A stretch of 33,592 nt of DNA from Ectothiorhodospiraceae bacterium (GCA_007125985.1 SLCE01000085.1:1-33592), one strand, 5' to 3'. Shown: positions 11,001 to 17,772, counted from the first letter of the stretch. Numbers and translations: made by a program. Notes: generated from the letters alone by a model not told the origin.

Positions 11001-13533
11001 CGTGCAGGGCGGCCAGGGTCCGGAGCAAGCACTGGCGCTCGTCCTCCTCGCGCCGCAGGCTGGGCAGTACCGTCGCGGATTCTCCCTGCTCGGCAAGATT
11101 CTCCGTGAGGGCCCCGGCCAGCACCGGGTGGGGGCCGAGTTCGATGAACAACTCGCATTCGTCTCTGATAAGCCGGTTCGCGGCGTCGGCGAACAGCACG
11201 GGTTGGCGGACGTTGCGCCACCAATAGGCGGCGTCGACGCGTGCGTCATCCACCCAGTCACCGGTGGCCGTAGACACCATCGGAATCTCCGGTGGGTGGG
11301 GAGACAAGGCCTGGAGAACGTGCAGGAATTCGTCCCGTATCGCCTCCATCTGCGGTCCGTGATACGGAACGTCGACGGGAAGAAAACGCGCGAAGCGCTG
11401 CTCCGCCGTGAGCGCTTCGGCAATCTGCTGCAGTGCGTCTTCCTCACCGGAGAGGGTGACCGACTCCGGCGCATTGACCGCGGCCAGGGACACGGTGTGT
11501 TCATGGCCGCGGATCAGGCGCCGGGCCGCGTCGGGCGATATCCCGGCAGCGAGCATCCGCCCGGTGCCGCTGGTGCGATGCTGCAGCCGGCCACGGTGGA
11601 AGGCCAGAAGCACCGCGTCCGGCAGCGGGAGGGCACCCGAGACACACGCTGCGGCCATTTCACCGGAGCTGTGGCCGACAACGGCATCCGGAATGACGCC
11701 CCAGGACCGCCAGAGGGCGGCGAGCGCGAACTGAATGGCGAAGTTCGCCACATGCGCCCGGTCTGCACGTGCGATCCGGGATGTTTCCTCGTCCAGCGAT
11801 AATTCCTCCAGCAGAGACCAGTCGGCCAACGGCCGCAGCAAGGCGTCCACCTCCTCCAGGCTCCGCCGGAATACCGGCTCGTCCTCCATCAGCTGCCGCC
11901 CCATGCCCCACCACTGCGGCCCCATGCCGGGAAACACGAAAGTCAGCCGGGGAATGTGCCCCTTGCGTGCATGTCCCGTGACGTAGGCGGCGCTTTTTTC
12001 TCCGTCCAGGAAGGCGTCTAGGCTTTCAATGGCCTCCTCTGGTGAGCGGGCCACCACTGCCAACCGCTCGGCATGGTGGCTACGGCGCACGACAGCGGTG
12101 TAGCACAGATCGTGCAGGTTCAGGGCGCTGCCTCCCTGGAGCAACGCGCGATAGCGACGCGCCGATTCCAGCAGCGCGTCCGGGGTATGCGCCGACAGGG
12201 TCAGTACCTGTTCACGGTTCCCGTCGATGGACGGGCGCTTAACGGGGGGCGGCGCCTCCAGCACCACATGCGCATTGGCGCCGCCGAAGCCGAATGAATT
12301 GACGCCGGCCATGGCGCGGCCTTCCGTGTCCGGCCAGGGTTCCAGTTGTGTGGGGACACGCAAGCGGAGCGCGTCGAACGGAATTGCGGGGTTCGGTTCC
12401 GAGAAGTGCAGGTTCGGAGGGATTTGCCGATGTTCCAGCGCCAGTGTCGCCTTGATCAGGCCCGCCATGCCGGCGGCTGCTTCCAGGTGACCCAGATTGG
12501 TCTTTACCGAACCGAGCAGGCACCGGGCATCGTCAGCGCGACCCTCACCCAGCACCCGGCCAATGGCCTCCGCCTCCACCGGGTCACCCACCGGTGTCCC
12601 GGTGCCATGGGCCTCGACATACTGGATTTCTGTTGATGCCACGCCCGCATCCCGGAGCGCCTGCCGCAGCATCGCTGCCTGGGCGGTGGCACTTGGCAGA
12701 CTGAGACCCGTGGTCCGCCCGTCCTGGTTCACCGCACTGCCGCGAATGACTGCATGGATCGGGTCCCCGTCCGCCCGTGCCTGCTCCAAGGGTTTGAGAA
12801 CAACGGCGCCGGCGCCCTCGCTGCGGACATAGCCATCGGCGTCGGTGTCAAAAGCGCGGCAGCGCCCCGTGGGCGACAGCATGGAGGCCTTGCAGAACCC
12901 CATGGTCACTTCCGGTGCCAGAAGCACGCCGACGCCGCCAGCGATGGCCAGGGCGCACTCGCCGGCGTCGAGACTGCGGCAGGCAAGGTGGACTGCCGTC
13001 AGCGAGGAGGAGCAGGCGGTATCGACGGAGAAGCTCGGCCCGCGCAAATCCAGCAGATAGGAGACCCGGTTCGCGGAGATGCACGCTGCGGTTCCAGCGT
13101 TCACATGGGCGTCAATCCGGTGTCGATTATGCGGCAGCACCTGGATGTCGACGTAGTCATGGGTGGAGACGCCGACGAAGACGCCGGTGCTGCTGCCCGC
13201 GAGCTTGTCCGGGGCCAGTCCGCCGTCCTCCAGGGCCTCCCACACCACCTCGAGCAGCAGGCGCTGTTGCGGATCCATGCGGCGCGCCTCGCGCGGCGCG
13301 ATGCCGAAGAAATCGGCGTCGAAACCATCCACGTGATCGAGAAAGCCGCCCCAGCGCGTGTAGATTTTCCCGGGGCTGGCTGGGTCTGAATCGAACAGCT
13401 CTGTCAGGTTAAACCGGTCCGGGGGCAGTTCGGTGACGGCATCGACACCGTCACACAACAACCTCCAGAATGCGCCCGGAGAGTCGGCCCCCCCGGGAAA
13501 TCGGCAACCGATACCAACAATCGCAATGTCCAT
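2005..13533 (-). CDS. Hybrid fully reducing C-methylating PKS-NRPS with terminal thioesterase
   Basis: 3842 residues in one frame. Approximate domains: KS 1-425 (DTACSSS, C174; EAHGTGT, H309; H349); AT 530-830 (GHSSGE, S622; substrate loop VPYHGPQM at 723-729); DH 895-1170 (HxxxGxxxxP from H925; D1090xxxQ); C-methyltransferase about 1370-1540 (LEIGAGTG at 1400); structural KR half about 1590-1790; ER 1815-2140 (SATGAVG near 1960); KR 2150-2390 (TGGLGGFG; K2267, Y2304; LDD at 2247-2249, a B-type sign); ACP 2435-2510 (GFDSL, S2470); C 2538-2970 (HHIAADAW, H2672); A 2990-3480 (YTSGTTGLPKG; YRTGD; K3479); PCP 3500-3570 (GGHSL, S3534); TE 3590-3840 (GWSMGG, S3662; D3689; H3814). The inferred chemistry is decarboxylative chain building with alpha-methylation and full reduction, amide coupling to one amino acid, and release by hydrolysis or cyclisation. 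With no loading module, it either takes a starter in trans or acts iteratively. Start: ATG 9 nt after GGAG. The exported protein gene lies 61 bp upstream and the PPTase overlaps the stop. The product is unknown. Confidence 0.96.
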   Translation of the reverse strand: MDIAIVGIGCRFPGGADSPGAFWRLLCDGVDAVTELPPDRFNLTELFDSDPASPGKIYTRWGGFLDHVDGFDADFFGIAPREARRMDPQQRLLLEVVWEALEDGGLAPDKLAGSSTGVFVGVSTHDYVDIQVLPHNRHRIDAHVNAGTAACISANRVSYLLDLRGPSFSVDTACSSSLTAVHLACRSLDAGECALAIAGGVGVLLAPEVTMGFCKASMLSPTGRCRAFDTDADGYVRSEGAGAVVLKPLEQARADGDPIHAVIRGSAVNQDGRTTGLSLPSATAQAAMLRQALRDAGVASTEIQYVEAHGTGTPVGDPVEAEAIGRVLGEGRADDARCLLGSVKTNLGHLEAAAGMAGLIKATLALEHRQIPPNLHFSEPNPAIPFDALRLRVPTQLEPWPDTEGRAMAGVNSFGFGGANAHVVLEAPPPVKRPSIDGNREQVLTLSAHTPDALLESARRYRALLQGGSALNLHDLCYTAVVRRSHHAERLAVVARSPEEAIESLDAFLDGEKSAAYVTGHARKGHIPRLTFVFPGMGPQWWGMGRQLMEDEPVFRRSLEEVDALLRPLADWSLLEELSLDEETSRIARADRAHVANFAIQFALAALWRSWGVIPDAVVGHSSGEMAAACVSGALPLPDAVLLAFHRGRLQHRTSGTGRMLAAGISPDAARRLIRGHEHTVSLAAVNAPESVTLSGEEDALQQIAEALTAEQRFARFLPVDVPYHGPQMEAIRDEFLHVLQALSPHPPEIPMVSTATGDWVDDARVDAAYWWRNVRQPVLFADAANRLIRDECELFIELGPHPVLAGALTENLAEQGESATVLPSLRREEDERQCLLRTLAALHVRGRPLNWSSLYPVGNCVTLPPYPWQRERYWYDTGEEPTPQRTRPAGVDTGHPLLGRRLPSAQPTWEVSLDAPASGYLDAHVIHGTILFPGAGYLEMAFAAGRELWGEIPVRLEDVQFRKLLFLSQPGQDVVQLHYQARDSVVEIHSSPPDDGATWSLHTTARLAPYNAGDAAAPDLQGLRERCTTPFPVAEHYDFLEQRSYRFGAAFRTLQEIWLGPDGALARIAFPPGVERPVDGYRIHPALLDGTIQLFGALGTRTGAETQTDAVFFPVSIRRLVFRHSPGAHFWAHVVIRHGEGARVDDMEGDAWLIDENGEAAVVLEGLRLRVLEEDQPSDQAGIDDWLYEWRWEEASAGNNNARSLRPVADIAAAVAADTVTPEDTPDVARYLDTVEPWVNRVTLGYTLAALDEMGWIPVRDLELPAETVADSLGVVPSHRRLFAALLALLRESPQGTTDTLQAIPRDHATLHRKLDELIAAEPQYAAEAELLRRGGTHLAAILRGETDAREVLLTEDSLELLAQFYTNSPPCRTYHQLLAEAVANATDGADGDEPVRVLEIGAGTGAATGTILPLLPDSAEYTFTDVSPHFLEEARTRFADHPGIRFATLDIETDPAAQGFKPHTFDLVIAANVLHVTADLRTTLSHVHHLLAENGLLAMLELTRRSSWLNLVFGLLEGWWRYTDVNLRAGGPMLEPRQWGALLEADGFKDVTGLLADTTDDRRLQTVLLAQATSAVHTSLSVPVSGSPRHWLVFTDSVGQADRVTEALQARGDRCTPVRAGDTYQRHADGSFTIPPLDTGAYARLLDALRDDTVNGVLHAWSVAAATNEDMDAAALMDAQRFGCGSVLALMQAQETSGNPIGELCLVTAGAQAVDGYDAAPHVTQSPLWGLGRVLMSEHDTSHCRLIDLGPTPSEEEAETLAAELSGNDGEEEMALRGRARFVRRLRRVALAERAQPETIRPISTETGGFRLEAGAPGAIESLLLRETAVAEPGPGELAIRVHASGINFRDVLQALDMLPPAAYQHDPDPQGLGIECAGVVLACGEGVTRFRPGDAVMTLAAAAHGARVIAREHLTVAKPARLSFAEAASVLNGFVTAEYALNHVARIAPGERVLIQSATGAVGLAAIQLCQRVGAEIFATAGTPEKRAYLRELGIEHVMDSRSLAFADEVLRDTDGEGVDVVLNALSGEAMLKGLAVLRPYGRFIELGKRDIYGDAQVGLLPFQRNLSFHAVDLIPLALDRPTLATRLLEHVARQIGDGSLQPVPVTTFDLAEAEQGFRLMAQARHIGKVVLTIDEQTYPVHSRQDTPPVHEGGTYLITGGLGGFGLTVAEWLARQGAGSLVLMSRSGVPQDNEAALETLRALPCRVSVIRGDVSDETDVRRTLEHIRQELPPLKGVIHAAMVLDDDVLVRLNQQRFNRVLAPKVAGAWNLHRLTRSDPLDFFVLFSSIAAVLGHPMQGNYAAANAFLDALAAHRRAQGHPALTIAWGALADVGYVSRHDELAQYLDRAGFRQFRATQALDTLDQLLRHDFGHVIAAGMDWRMWTEFNPLAAGSRRFEALVAADSPESQEQAGNSPDSPLAMLRGAAPPERSALLTDYLVHKVARVLGTTPQKIDPDRPFTELGFDSLMAVELGAAVKVDLGIKVPVVAILQGTSSAELAERLLEQLAFDAPAAARTNDAEQAAVPAAPTAQTEEYPLSFEQQRFWYLDRLNPGTAAYNIAVATRLSGMLDVAALEQSLSELLRRHEMLRATIREVDGAPLQQFAPPPPATLPLVDLALVPAAEREIELGRLTTEEIQRPFDLGQGPLMRVTLFRLTEEEHVILLIVHHIAADAWAMNLLVRELAALYDAFSSKRSSPLPAPPSRYVEHIQQQAQWDEAMIDTQLAYWKRQLADAPAGLGLPATQASPGAGDMRGGHRWFALSAELSDALRAFSRREGVTLFMTLLAAYQTLLHRYFGNEDICVATAASSRAQRGSDAVVGCFMNTLVLRSDLSGKPSFRGLLQQVKRTTLQAFEHQDVPFDRVVEALQPERDAGRNPLFQAMLVLHNARVPELRVAGLDLQPLDVESGTAATELMLLLDDGERISGTLEYNADRFDVATMDWMIAHLRNLLEAAVADPEQPLSRLPLYSGPERDQVLIQWNDTTADLGDDTCLHRLIEAQVDRSPDAPAVVFGDTRVSYRELDRRANQIARRLRKLGVEPGVVVGVWIPRSPETVIAALGVIKAGGAYLPLDPLEPAARLGGLIADAGAQILLTRQPLPDGMAAHDAIVVDLDADRALIAGEPDDRPSGVTVPDDLAYIIYTSGTTGLPKGVMVPHRAICNQVRWRQQAFPLTKEDAVLQRTPLGFDPAIWELFGPLSTGARLVLPPPGVEHDGAELLQVIKEQQVTTLQVVPALLEVLLELPGIDDCRCLKRVFCGGELLSAGLQRRCRARLPAALHHLYGPAEAGIDATHWACEDDDDTARVPIGRPIANARAYVLDEELQPKPVGAPGELYLGGAGLAHGYRNQPELTMERFVPDPFVAGQRMYRTGDLARWRPDGTLDFLGRTDRQVKIRGRRVEPEEIEALLARHPAVREAAVIPQCAGDGELQLQAFVVTEAPATAGNLREYLAARLPAQMVPSTITLLDALPRAAGGKVDRARLTVDTARERINPSIAPRDAVELQLLRIWETFFPGRNIGVTDDFFALGGHSLMAMRVIARIQRAFSRDIPVSSLIQGRTIEQLACMLRKASDAPVSPMVTIHSQGDRQPLFLIHAVTGTVYCYVELAHLLGADRPVYGLQAAGLVDGAPDRRIEDMAARYIAELKRVQPQGPYLLGGWSMGGVIAFEMARQLEQSGETVSLLAMLDAPASAATRYDARDALAQFVEHLGLPTGAVEKFQRLDPQAQLRAVLEQAQRSGLAPPDLELSELRRQLEVFTHNIRAMHDYTPAPYAGRITLFEAEESAAGANPHEFGWDRLADGGVARYVVPGNHHTLLRQPHVAKVARQLATWLEESDLVAS

Positions 13534-13594
13534 GGCCGAAACTCCAACCTGGGGCTGCGATCGCGGGGCGACCGTGACCGCAGCCCGAGTGGCA

Positions 13595-14149
13595 TCAGCG
13601 GCACTTGTATTGGAGGGTATAGGTCAGATCCAGGCCTTCCTGGCTGACAATGCCATGACCGGTGGCATGGAGCGTATTGCTTGGTTGACGGATGACCCGG
13701 ACAGTGGATTCCGTGACCGGTGCTGCTCCGCCTATCCCCTTGCCGGAAAGCCCCAGTGTGACGGACTGTGCACCTGGGCCGCATCCGTCGATGGTTCCGG
13801 TGAATTCCATGATTCCCCCGAATGTCACATCACCGTTGCGCTTAACGGTGCCGGTCACCTCTTGAACAAATGTTCCTTCCAATGTTCCTTGAACGGTGCC
13901 GGTGATTGTCCTCGCCTGATGCGAGTTGCCGCCGGTCTCTCGGAGCACTTCCACCTCAATGTGAGTGATCATTCCGGTGCCGCTCCCCTCAAGCATCGGT
14001 CCCGCATGTAGCGGGGGGCCAGCATGGGATGGGGGCCCGGCCTGTGACGATGGAGTGGCGGCGATAGGTGCTGAGACCAGCAGCGCTGACAGGGCAAGAG
14101 TCGTGGCGAGTTGAGCCAGGCCTGATGAGTTAAGGCGATTGCGAATCAT
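13595..14149 (-). CDS. Exported beta-strand-rich protein, possibly AOC-barrel/DUF3224-like
   Basis: 184 residues from the ATG at 14149. I prefer this start because GGGGAGGG lies just upstream and it gives a clean signal peptide: basic MIRNRLNS, a hydrophobic ALSALLVSAPIAA core, and likely cleavage after the Ala run near residue 31. An in-frame ATG at 14182 would add 11 residues. After a short low-complexity stretch with three AGPP/AGPM-His units, the mature part is a run of Gly/Thr-rich alternating strands (GTVQGTLEGTF, EFTGTIDG, LTYTLQY). Their spacing resembles the small beta-barrel DUF3224/allene-oxide-cyclase-like proteins. This is pattern similarity judged by eye, not a proven homology. 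Two cysteines (DGC and the C-terminal YKC) could form a disulfide. It lies 61 bp upstream of the synthase on the same strand, so cotranscription is likely. Its function is unknown. Confidence 0.75.
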   Translation of the reverse strand: MIRNRLNSSGLAQLATTLALSALLVSAPIAATPSSQAGPPSHAGPPLHAGPMLEGSGTGMITHIEVEVLRETGGNSHQARTITGTVQGTLEGTFVQEVTGTVKRNGDVTFGGIMEFTGTIDGCGPGAQSVTLGLSGKGIGGAAPVTESTVRVIRQPSNTLHATGHGIVSQEGLDLTYTLQYKCR

Positions 14150-14609
14150 CTGAGGTCCCTCCCCGGGGTTATCGACCGGCACAGCGCTGGGTAGGGCGTC
14201 CGGTCAGTGCCTCATGGACATGAAGTCGGTTTGCTTCGTGGTAGGGCGCGAAAGACCAGCGTTCAATCAAGGACCATTTGCCGATTTTATTCTGAGTGGA
14301 TGCAGTGCGCGCCGGATCGGGTCTTGACAAATTATTGCTAGTATGTGCGCAGGTCGACTTCACCACTTAACGGTAGACTGCTTCCTTGCCCTGTCAAGCT
14401 GGCGTTAAGCGCCACCATGCATCGGCGAAATTGCTTCGGCCACTGCGGTGGATCGGTGTGATGTGAGGTGCTTGGGGGCTGGGCTGCGGCACCGACGGGG
14501 GCTTCGCAGGAATGATTTCTTTGATCGCTGCCGGAAAAGACGGGGATGATGATCCCCCGAAAAATGCTTCCCCGCAGGCGACGGCGCCTGCGGGGAAGCA
14601 TTCAGGGCA
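14150..14609. other. Non-coding stretch between exported-protein gene and dctP
   Basis: About 460 bases without a convincing gene. It must hold the promoter of the - strand biosynthetic operon, but I could not pick a good -35/-10 pair on that strand. The right end holds the dctP terminator (separate entry). Short open frames here run antisense through the terminator stem or have no ribosome site. Confidence 0.5.
14560..14601 (-). terminator. Rho-independent terminator of dctP
   Basis: A perfect 17-bp inverted repeat (14564-14580 and 14585-14601) with an ACGG loop. On the - strand it is followed by a run of five T (the last one shared with the stem) starting 9 bases after the dctP stop codon. 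There is no T-run on the + side, so it acts on - strand transcription and separates dctP from the biosynthetic operon. Confidence 0.9.
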
Positions 14610-15770
14610 TCAAAGCCCGTAGCTGGTTACGTCGATCTTGGAGAAGATTTCATCCCAGTAGAGTTGGACCAACTCGTCTCGTGTTTCCACGTCCTCCACC
14701 AGGTCCATCCACTTGGCCAGCACCTCGGTGAAGGCCTCGGTCATTTCTGCTCCATTCTGAACGCCGTGACGCTGAGCGTACCGTTCCGGAACGGCCTCCA
14801 GGTCCGCTTCCTGGAACGCGCGTGTCACCTCCTGGAATGATGGATCCGGTTCATGCATGGTGATCTCGTCGGAGCGCTCATCAAGCTGCCGTAACGCTTC
14901 CCTGTGCTCCGACAGGTACTGCCAAGCGATTTCCGCGTTAATGGCCGCCGCGCCATACAGAACGGATTCACGTTCCTGCTCGGTGAGACGCTGCCAGGTT
15001 TCTCGGTTGATGGTTGTTCCAACGCCGCCAAACGTGCTGCCCGGCACACCCATCGTGATATCGGTGACCACGTCGATGAACATGAAGTTGAGTAGATCCG
15101 GTAGGTTGTGCGCGGTGCAGTCCACAACCCCCTGACTCAGCGCTTCAAACGTTTCGTTGACTGGAATGGACAGCGGAGTGCCGCCAAATTCCGTCACCCA
15201 GCGCGACCACTGTGGGCCACCGACACGAATGCGCCTACCCTCAAATTCTTCCTGGCTGCGGACTGGCCTGGTGCAAAACAGCCCGTATGGTGGGCTGCCG
15301 GCCATACCCAGATAGACCTGGTTTTCCTTATGGTGCTCGTCCATGCACGCGTCACAGTGGTTCATGACGAAGTACGAAACGGCACCCGTATAGGCAAAGG
15401 TCGACTGCTTCGGCGTGGCCTCCTGAATGGCCAGGCTCATGGTCAGTTCCGTGAACATGGTGGTCGTGGGGAACGTCGATGGAAAGTAGGCCACCAGCAC
15501 GGTCCCCAGGTCGGCAATGCCGTCGCGAATGCCATCCGGTGTCTCCATGAAGCTGAGCAGCGATGCAATAAAGCCCCGAACCTGTATCTCGCCTTCGGAA
15601 TGGGATTCAACAGCCTTGATGAACTCGTCGACCGCGATTTCACCCATTGAGCCGGGGGGGGTGCCCGATGCAAAGCGCAGCTGAGTGGCATCTGCGGCGG
15701 CCCCAAAACACAAGCCTGCGGCCAACAGGCCGGACAACAAGGGGGTTTTCGCGTTTGCGATATTGATCAT
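14610..15770 (-). CDS. dctP: TRAP transporter substrate-binding protein, DctP family
   Basis: 386 residues, periplasmic. The signal peptide (about residues 1-28) has a hydrophobic LLSGLLAAGLCFGAAADA stretch. The mature start TQLRFASGTPPGS and the later GRRIRVGGPQ, GGTPLSIPVNETFEALSQGVVDC and WQYLSEHREALRQLDE segments are typical of DctP-type binding proteins for carboxylates or related anions. GGAGGAG lies 5 nt before the ATG. No DctQ or DctM membrane partner is next to it, so it is an orphan binding protein in this window. The fused TRAP permease at 23.1-25.1 kb is of the TAXI type and has its own binding protein. Codons 36-38 contain an eight-base C tract. The ligand cannot be predicted from the sequence. 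Confidence 0.88.
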   Translation of the reverse strand: MINIANAKTPLLSGLLAAGLCFGAAADATQLRFASGTPPGSMGEIAVDEFIKAVESHSEGEIQVRGFIASLLSFMETPDGIRDGIADLGTVLVAYFPSTFPTTTMFTELTMSLAIQEATPKQSTFAYTGAVSYFVMNHCDACMDEHHKENQVYLGMAGSPPYGLFCTRPVRSQEEFEGRRIRVGGPQWSRWVTEFGGTPLSIPVNETFEALSQGVVDCTAHNLPDLLNFMFIDVVTDITMGVPGSTFGGVGTTINRETWQRLTEQERESVLYGAAAINAEIAWQYLSEHREALRQLDERSDEITMHEPDPSFQEVTRAFQEADLEAVPERYAQRHGVQNGAEMTEAFTEVLAKWMDLVEDVETRDELVQLYWDEIFSKIDVTSYGL

Positions 15771-15997
15771 GCTCTCCTCCAGAGGAATCGCTTTTTTGGG
15801 GTTTCAGTCTGAACAGCCGATGGGGAAGGGGTCTCCTCTTGGTTTCTTGTGGTTCTTGTCGGACTACGCATGGGCACATCCATTACGTTTATGGATACCA
15901 CGCCTCATGGGGGGGTGGGAAGAGAATTATGTCCAAATCAAGGGCGCGGCATGACTCGTCCCGATCTCACGGGAAGGAGGCATTTCCGTCAGGCCGG

Positions 15998-16474
15998 TTA
16001 AACGTTGATTCCAGCCCGTGAACTGTCATGAGCCCCCGCTGGTTTAAGCCAGCCATAGACGTAACCGAGCACCGCGCCGAAGACCAGGTGTGCGATCAAG
16101 GTGCTTAATGGAATGGCGAGGCCAAAGCCAGTGCCGAAGAACCCCGATCCCGCCAACGGAAACACGGTCAGCATGACCAACAGCCATGCCAGAATGCCGA
16201 ACAGCAGCCCCTTGCGGGCGTAAGTGGTGCCCGGCAGCACCTTCACGAGTGTGATGAAAAGCCCGCCCCATAACACGGTGCCGACGATGAAATGGAGCCC
16301 CCAGCCAATGGCTGCATTGTTGGGTGTGCCGAGTGCCTGATGGGCACTGAGATTCATGATCTGGATTGGGTTAAACCAGGTCATGAAGCCGGCTTCCAAG
16401 CGCACGATCATCAGCGCTGAAATCACCAGCGTCGCCGCGAAACCGGCAAACAGACCTCTGCCCAGCTCCGCCAT
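15998..16474 (-). CDS. Four-helix membrane protein, DUF6789-like
   Basis: 158 residues with four predicted transmembrane helices (about 8-25, 60-80, 90-110 and 118-140) and a short polar C-terminal tail. The opening GRGLFAGFAATLVISALMI and the GWGLHFIVGTVLWGGLF segment resemble small inner-membrane proteins grouped as DUF6789. No biochemical role is known to me. GGGAGGTG lies 5-6 nt before the ATG, which supports the start. The gene is followed by 227 bp and then dctP on the same strand, without obvious functional linkage. Confidence 0.75.
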   Translation of the reverse strand: MAELGRGLFAGFAATLVISALMIVRLEAGFMTWFNPIQIMNLSAHQALGTPNNAAIGWGLHFIVGTVLWGGLFITLVKVLPGTTYARKGLLFGILAWLLVMLTVFPLAGSGFFGTGFGLAIPLSTLIAHLVFGAVLGYVYGWLKPAGAHDSSRAGINV

Positions 16475-16869
16475 AATGCACCTCCCGACGCGATTTCTGT
16501 CCGCGACTCTACAGTCTGTCAGGTGGCCGGCTCCTTCCAGCCCTGCTCTGGCAAAGTATAGACGGGAGCGTTGAGCAGGCGTTTCCGCTTTACCTCCCAG
16601 GGCGATGTCTTGGTGAATGCGGTGCTTTGCACTTGCGTTGAAAGGATTGCCTCGCCGGCATAAGGCTTCCCCTTGAAGTAATAAAATTAGTAATTCTTAT
16701 ATGGGAAAAGTCTAATGGCGAAATTGCCAGCAGCTCCACATGAACTAAAACTCACCAATAGGGGGATTCATACATAAAGGAGAGCAGTCCGGCATCCGGG
16801 GTCGTGAAGAATGGACAGCGGGTTGTCCTGCAGAAGAATCAGGATTCCACGGAGCACGGACTAGACGCT
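16475..16869. other. Leader region upstream of ctaB
   Basis: About 395 bases between the divergent membrane-protein gene and ctaB. Most is ordinary GC-rich sequence, but 16673-16710 is strikingly AT-rich. A possible promoter there is TTGAAG (16673-16678) with TATATG (16698-16703), although the spacing of 19 is long. A second weak candidate is TTGAAA (16638-16643) with TAAGGC 17 bases on. A good AAGGAG at 16777-16782 has no in-frame start at normal distance. No gene is seen. Confidence 0.4.
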
Positions 16870-17772
16870 ATGACCTATCTCCAATCGGCTGTAACGGTTG
16901 CCACCTGGCGTGACTATGTCCAGTTGTGTAAACCGCGAGTAGTTTTGTTGATGCTGCTGACGGCTATCGTCGGTATGTGTCTGGCTGCCCCCGGTGTCCC
17001 CCCGCTTGATCTTGTGGCTGCCGGCATCGTGGGCATTGCACTTGTGGCCGGCTCTGCCGCTGTGGTCAACCACGTGGCGGACGCCCACGTGGATCAGACC
17101 ATGAAAAGAACCCAGGCGCGGCCAGTGGCGCAGGGGCGAATTGCTCCGCCGCAGGCCCTGCTCTTCTCCGGGCTGCTCGGCCTGACCGGTATGCTGGTGC
17201 TGACCCTGTTGGTCAATCCACTCACGGCTTTACTCAATCTGATTTCCTGGGTCGGATACGGTCTCATCTACACGCTTTATCTGAAGCATCGGACCCCGCA
17301 GAACATCGTGATCGGGGGGCTGTTCGGAGCGGCGCCGCCGTTGTTTGGGTGGACGGCTATCACTGGCACGATCAGTGTGGAACCCCTGTTGCTGGTGCTG
17401 ATTATCTTCGTCTGGACGCCGCCGCATTTCTGGGCCCTGGCGTTGGCGAGGTTGGATGATTACCGGGATGCCGGTGTTCCGATGCTGCCGATTACTCACG
17501 GTGTGATCTACACACGCCGGAGCGTGATGGCCTATACCGCGCTGTTGGCAGTGGTCAGCGCACTGCCCGTGGTCGTCGGCATGGCCGGGCTGGTCTATCT
17601 GGGGGTGGTATTGGTGTTGAATCTGCGCTTCCTGTACTGGGCCCGGAAAGTGCTGGTTGGGGATTGCGTCGCACCGATGAAAACGTTCCGGTATTCCATT
17701 TTTTATCTCGGGGTGCTGTTTCTGGCACTCCTGCTGGACCATTACCTGATTCTTGTCACGTCGTTGGTATGA
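16870..17772 (+). CDS. ctaB: Protoheme IX farnesyltransferase (heme O synthase)
   Basis: 300 residues. This polytopic inner-membrane prenyltransferase of the UbiA superfamily adds a farnesyl group to heme b to make heme O, the precursor of the heme A needed by the oxidase encoded downstream. The first Asp-rich motif is NHVADAHVDQTMKRTQARPV and the second is DDYRDAGVPMLPITHG. CKPRVVLLMLLTAIVG near the N-terminus is also typical. Eight or nine hydrophobic helices follow. I chose ATG 16870 because the protein then starts close to the conserved WRDYVQLCKPR. A GTG at 16804 in the same frame would add 22 residues, and neither start has an ideal ribosome site. No heme A synthase (ctaA) lies in the window. 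Confidence 0.92.
   Translation: MTYLQSAVTVATWRDYVQLCKPRVVLLMLLTAIVGMCLAAPGVPPLDLVAAGIVGIALVAGSAAVVNHVADAHVDQTMKRTQARPVAQGRIAPPQALLFSGLLGLTGMLVLTLLVNPLTALLNLISWVGYGLIYTLYLKHRTPQNIVIGGLFGAAPPLFGWTAITGTISVEPLLLVLIIFVWTPPHFWALALARLDDYRDAGVPMLPITHGVIYTRRSVMAYTALLAVVSALPVVVGMAGLVYLGVVLVLNLRFLYWARKVLVGDCVAPMKTFRYSIFYLGVLFLALLLDHYLILVTSLV

Noticed and set aside
10405-11802. 465-codon + strand frame inside the synthase
   Set aside because: It is antisense to the AT-DH part, Arg-rich with no domain, and a product of high GC content.
2005-13533. Recent fungal origin of the PKS-NRPS
   Set aside because: There are no introns, bacterial ribosome sites and a coupled PPTase are present, and base use resembles the neighbours. 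Only the domain order is fungal-like, and bacterial enzymes such as HMWP1 also mix PKS and NRPS parts.
14324-14344. TTGACA followed by TAGTAT as a + strand promoter
   Set aside because: The spacing is only 9 bases and no + strand gene follows. The next genes are on the - strand.
14338-14601. 87-codon - strand frame between dctP and the exported protein
   Set aside because: It begins inside the perfect terminator stem of dctP, and the sequence is Arg-rich with no family pattern.
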